A stretch of 7,809 nucleotides of DNA. Origin: Synergistaceae bacterium (GTDB taxonomy: Bacteria > Synergistota > Synergistia > Synergistales > Aminobacteriaceae). Positions 5,459-7,809 of the stretch are shown piece after piece. The first letter of the stretch is position 1. Every line of letters starts with the position of its first letter. The notes below the pieces were generated by a model. The model had not been told where the DNA came from. It saw nothing but the letters and a program-made list of their open reading frames with translations, and made no database searches. The stretch lies in assembly GCA_031273365.1 (NCBI GenBank), contig JAISSA010000108.1:1-7809 (forward strand). Direction: 5' to 3'. Both the position numbers and the translations under genes were made by a program.

Positions 5459-5851
5459 TCAAATAACGCTGACGCCTACCACCCCGGCCCCTCCGGTTCT
5501 TCCTACCTCCCGCAATTCTTCGTAGGCCCTATTTTTCCAGTAGGCCGCCAGCTTCAGCACGTCGCCGGGTTCATGGAACACGTAATCCGTCAGGGCCACC
5601 TGCCTCGGGACCTTTTCCGCCTGCGAAAGGTAGAAGGTGTTCAGGACCGGCAGCGCGTACGCCATGGCGAAACATCCCATCGCCGTGCGCACCCGTTCTT
5701 CCTCCACAGCGTCCTTCGGTTCACGGTCTCCCAGCAACGCCTTCACCATCGAAACGGCGCTCGTCAGGTGCGGAAGAAGCTGGGCCTCCGGCAGATTCTC
5801 CGGCAGGTTGCCGAGCGTTCGGAGATACGCGACGTCGATCTCGATATTCAT
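5459..5851 (-). CDS. Putative head completion / head-tail connector protein (P2 gpL position)
   Basis: A 130-residue, mostly helical soluble protein. It shows helices at about 8-14, 22-41 (EAQLLPHLTSAVSMVKALLG), 48-78 (VEEERVRTAMGCFAMAYALPVLNTFYL) and 96-117, followed by a short hydrophobic C-terminus (GVVGVSVI). This pattern, small and multi-helical with a central tyrosine/alanine-rich helix, is common in head-tail adaptor or head-completion proteins, and the gene lies where P2 has head completion gene L. No exact family is recognised by eye. The ATG at 5851 follows the preceding stop by 23 nt, with only a weak GGGT-type site. Its stop overlaps the rejected upstream start of the lysin but leaves 17 nt before the preferred one. 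The role is inferred from position and helical character. Confidence 0.55.
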   Translation of the reverse strand: MNIEIDVAYLRTLGNLPENLPEAQLLPHLTSAVSMVKALLGDREPKDAVEEERVRTAMGCFAMAYALPVLNTFYLSQAEKVPRQVALTDYVFHEPGDVLKLAAYWKNRAYEELREVGRTGGAGVVGVSVI

Positions 5852-5874
5852 TGACCCGTTCTATTGGGCCGGTT

Positions 5875-6147
5875 CTATCGGATGATGGATGCGCGGACCT
5901 GTCGGCTTCGCGCCTCGATGTAATCCATTCCCGCTGCCGTGATCCGCGCCTCGCCGAACACGTCGCTTTCCCCGTGTTTGATGTCTCGCAGTTCGATGTA
6001 CGCCTTTTCCTGCAGGTAGGCCACAACCCGCTGGAATTCGATCTCGTAAAGGCTCGTGTCCTGGCGCATCTCTTCCAGCGACACGAAGGCCGGATATTCG
6101 GCGGACAGACGATTCAACACGGTCAGACGCTGTTTTTCGGTGTTCAT
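5875..6147 (-). CDS. Small winged-helix-like protein within the head module
   Basis: A 90-residue protein whose pattern reads as a winged helix: helix 1 at 5-16 (KQRLTVLNRLSAEY), helix 2 at 23-30, recognition-helix candidate at 33-48 (LYEIEFQRVVAYLQEK), then a beta wing (AYIELRDIKHGESDVFGEARIT) and a final helix (AAGMDYIEARSRQ). The ITAAGMDYIEA ending resembles winged-helix proteins of the YjcQ type. The start is firm, with AGGAGG at 6154-6159 and a 6-nt spacer. It sits between capsid and connector, the place occupied in P2 by M, the small terminase subunit, which binds DNA. It is far shorter than gpM and no sequence similarity is claimed. Possible roles are DNA packaging factor, regulator of late genes, or a structural adaptor that merely uses this fold. 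Confidence 0.5.
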   Translation of the reverse strand: MNTEKQRLTVLNRLSAEYPAFVSLEEMRQDTSLYEIEFQRVVAYLQEKAYIELRDIKHGESDVFGEARITAAGMDYIEARSRQVRASIIR

Positions 6148-6174
6148 TCTCTGCCTCCTGCCCCCGGACCTGCC

Positions 6175-7128
6175 TTACGCAGGCGGAGCCGGCATTTCAC
6201 AAGCGATGACCGCCGCGTCGTCGACCGCGACCTGGAAGTCGAAGGCCGAGTCGAACGTGTACTTGATGCAGCGCTCCTCGCCGCTGACCTCGCGGTATCT
6301 CTCCATCGCCGTGTTCACCCCGAAGACCAGGTTCGGCAGCGGCGTGAACAGCACGCAATTCCGGGGCATTTCGTTCAGTGCGATGATCTCGTACCCCAGA
6401 TAAGTCAGGTTCTGTTTGTTTAGCAGGTGCCCGAGTCCTCCGACCATCTGCCCGATCTGACGCTGGTACAGCTCCGCGTCCCCCCGACTCATCAGGAACG
6501 CCGTTTTATCGCCCTTGTAGATGTCCGGCAACTGCTCGACCATCGCGCTGAACAGGGACTCCCAGCTCACCACGGCGGGCGTCCCGCCCGTATGGTCGGC
6601 GACGTCGACCTTATGACTGCCGGTCGCGTCCCTGACGAGCTGCGGCCAGCCTTCGTTCAGCTTCGCGAAGGCGTTGCCGGCGTAATTGTCCGCCGTCCCC
6701 GTCAGAGCCAGCAGCACGACGTCGTTCCCGTAGGTCGTCGTCAGGATGCCGTTGACCATGTTTTCCAGATTCGACCTGTGCTGGTTGTCGCGCAAAAAAT
6801 CGAAGGGAATGCGCGCGAAGAGCTGCGCGTCCTTCATTTCCAGCGTCTTGCCGACGTTGGCGAAGTTGGTGTAGTTCGTCGGCTTTGTCCCCTGCGGCAC
6901 GCGCTGGAGCACTCCGCGAAGCAGTTCGAAGACGTTGACGTCTTTGGTCAGGCGCTGCGCCCGGTCCACCGTCACGCGGGACAGGATGGGGTTCCCCTTC
7001 ACCACGAGGTCGATGAATTTGTCCGATTCCTGCGGCCGCAGAGCGCCGCCGACGTTGACCAGCTCGGGGGCGAAGTCTCCCGCCTTGCGAAAATGTTCCA
7101 TTATTGCCCTGAAACTTTTGTCGGTCAC
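6175..7128 (-). CDS. Major capsid protein, P2 gpN-like (HK97 fold)
   Basis: A 317-residue protein following the protease gene, as expected for a major head protein. Helical and beta features fit the P2 family of major capsid proteins: an N-terminal helix, a central LARIPFDFLRD-like P-domain region, then near the C-terminus a LGYEIIALNEMPRN stretch (243-256), LPNLVFGVNTAMERYREV and a final FDFQVAVDDAAVIACE strand pair, the latter resembling the VNIDFVVEDYAA ending of P2-type capsids. Hundreds of copies would form the icosahedral shell, cleaved by the upstream protease. The start is GTG at 7128, supported by AGGAGG at 7137-7142 with an 8-nt spacer that overlaps the protease stop. It is somewhat shorter than P2 gpN (357), the difference being mainly at the N-terminus, where P2 has a cleaved segment. 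The capsid call is strong; the exact subfamily is less so. Confidence 0.8.
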   Translation of the reverse strand: MTDKSFRAIMEHFRKAGDFAPELVNVGGALRPQESDKFIDLVVKGNPILSRVTVDRAQRLTKDVNVFELLRGVLQRVPQGTKPTNYTNFANVGKTLEMKDAQLFARIPFDFLRDNQHRSNLENMVNGILTTTYGNDVVLLALTGTADNYAGNAFAKLNEGWPQLVRDATGSHKVDVADHTGGTPAVVSWESLFSAMVEQLPDIYKGDKTAFLMSRGDAELYQRQIGQMVGGLGHLLNKQNLTYLGYEIIALNEMPRNCVLFTPLPNLVFGVNTAMERYREVSGEERCIKYTFDSAFDFQVAVDDAAVIACEMPAPPA

Positions 7129-7140
7129 GACCTCCGCCTC

Positions 7141-7809
7141 CTACGCAAAACTTACGCCGTCGTCGGCGTCGTCTCTGTCCACGCCTTTCGACATTTTTCC
7201 CGGCGTGGAATTTTCCAGAACCTTCAATCGCCCGTCGATTTTCTTCATGACTTCGAGCAGCACGGGCAGGTTTTCCAGCGCCTTCGCGATCTTCGCAACT
7301 TCCTCCGCGTCCCCTTTTTCCCCGGCATCCGCAGTCTTTTCCTCTTCGTTCTCCTCTGTGCCTCTGTCCGCACCTTTCAGCAACCGCGTCAGCAGCTCTT
7401 CCATCTTCGCCAAAAACCCTTCCTCTCCCTTCCTGACCTTCGCCGCGTATCCGGCCATCGAGATTCCGGCCAGCTCGCCCTTCTTCACGTCCGCCCACAG
7501 CGCGTCATCTTCCACGCGGATTCCGACCGCCCAGCTTCCTTCCGGCTCGCTCGAAAACAGCGGGTCTACACCCTTCGTAATCCAGCTCTCGGCGACGAAC
7601 GCGGCCTTTGGGTCGAAGTCGTGCTGCGCGTCCACGTTCAAGAGCCGCAACCCCTTCATGAAGTTGTAAGCCGCCTTCTCGATTTCCGCCCCTGTCGCGT
7701 ACTCTCCCTGACTGTCCACCTCGTTCGGGCTGTATACGATCCCGTAGACCATGCGCTTCTCGTCGCTCTTTTTGATCTTTTTTAAAGACGTTTCGAAAAG
7801 CTCCAACCC
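7141..7809 (-). CDS. XkdF-type phage prohead serine protease with acidic scaffold-like tail, 5' end outside window
   Basis: The frame is open to the right edge, with at least 222 codons visible. Residues VYGIVYSPNEVDSQGEYAT and EIEKAAYNFMK lead to VDAQHDF with the likely catalytic His, and KKGELAGISMAGYA with the likely catalytic Ser, the arrangement of the putative phage protease XkdF (Peptidase_S78_2). A TTG at 7806 could be read as a start, but XkdF relatives have about 40 residues before this point, so the true start most likely lies outside the window. The C-terminal 90 residues are highly charged: an acidic stretch (TEENEEEKTADAGEKGDAEE) followed by a coiled-coil-like helix (VAKIAKALENLPVLLEVMKK). 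This resembles an internal scaffold, so the protein may combine protease and scaffold roles as P2 gpO does. It lies 12 nt upstream of the capsid gene, the standard order. Confidence 0.85.
   Translation of the reverse strand, partial: GLELFETSLKKIKKSDEKRMVYGIVYSPNEVDSQGEYATGAEIEKAAYNFMKGLRLLNVDAQHDFDPKAAFVAESWITKGVDPLFSSEPEGSWAVGIRVEDDALWADVKKGELAGISMAGYAAKVRKGEEGFLAKMEELLTRLLKGADRGTEENEEEKTADAGEKGDAEEVAKIAKALENLPVLLEVMKKIDGRLKVLENSTPGKMSKGVDRDDADDGVSFA

Noticed and set aside
5442..5462. Earlier ATG for the lysin at 5462 giving seven more residues
   Set aside because: The strong AAGGAGG at 5449-5455 lies downstream of that ATG and is ideally spaced for the ATG at 5441. The earlier start cannot be fully excluded because it makes an ATGA overlap.
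7320..7380. CT-rich stretch (ctcctctgtgcctctgtcc) reminiscent of intergenic repeats, with a similar tone at 4549-4570
   Set aside because: The likeness is only in composition; the stretch is explained by the codons of an acidic Glu/Thr linker, and no exact shared repeat is found.
6427..7785. 452-codon plus-strand open frame opposite the capsid and protease genes
   Set aside because: Arg/His/Val-rich composition with no recognisable domain. It is exactly antisense to two well-supported genes and arises from their GC-biased third codon positions.
1..7809. tRNA, rRNA, CRISPR array, insertion sequence or attachment site
   Set aside because: No cloverleaf-like segment, spaced identical short repeats, transposase frame or terminal inverted repeats could be recognised by reading both strands.

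Overview
The window is a segment of a contractile-tailed (myovirus-type) phage or prophage genome. All 13 genes I can support lie on the minus strand, so the biological order runs from right to left. The window opens inside a prohead protease/scaffold gene at its right edge and ends inside a baseplate gene at its left edge. The sequence is GC-rich with strongly biased third codon positions, which produces many long but false antisense reading frames. The host cannot be named from the sequence. A Gram-negative, fairly GC-rich bacterium is the most natural guess, because the architecture is P2-like and the lytic enzyme is a transglycosylase. No integrase, repressor, tRNA or host gene is present to decide between free phage and prophage.

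Layout in direction of transcription: (1) Head module, 7809-5459: XkdF-type protease with an acidic coiled tail (5' cut by the window edge), major capsid protein, a 90-residue winged-helix-like protein, and a head-completion/connector-like protein. (2) Lysis genes, 5441-4228: a soluble lytic transglycosylase with an extra C-terminal helical domain, a 236-base AT-richer gap, then a small XhlA-like membrane protein. (3) Tail completion, spike and baseplate, 4231-1: a tail-completion-like protein, baseplate protein V (TTG start), a His/Cys-rich PAAR-like spike tip, a three-TM-family holin wedged in the operon, baseplate wedge W (gp25), baseplate J, and tail protein I. Protein I has no stop in the window and carries a C-terminal array of 27-residue repeats.

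The order protease/scaffold - capsid - small DNA-binding-like protein - head completion - lysis - tail completion - V - W - J - I closely parallels the P2 late region (O-N-M-L-lysis-R/S-V-W-J-I). Several slots, however, are filled by unrelated families: a PBSX-type protease, a GTA-type holin, XhlA, and a separate PAAR tip. Genes are packed with 1-27 nt gaps or 4-11 nt overlaps, typical of a co-transcribed, translationally coupled operon. The only real gap is 4477-4712.

The points most worth a second look are the 81-bp repeat array that extends tail protein I, the apparent split of the spike into a short V plus a three-repeat metal-binding tip, the dispersed lysis genes, the small winged-helix protein in the P2 gene M position, and the extra domain on the lysin. 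None of these amounts to a clearly new biological system.
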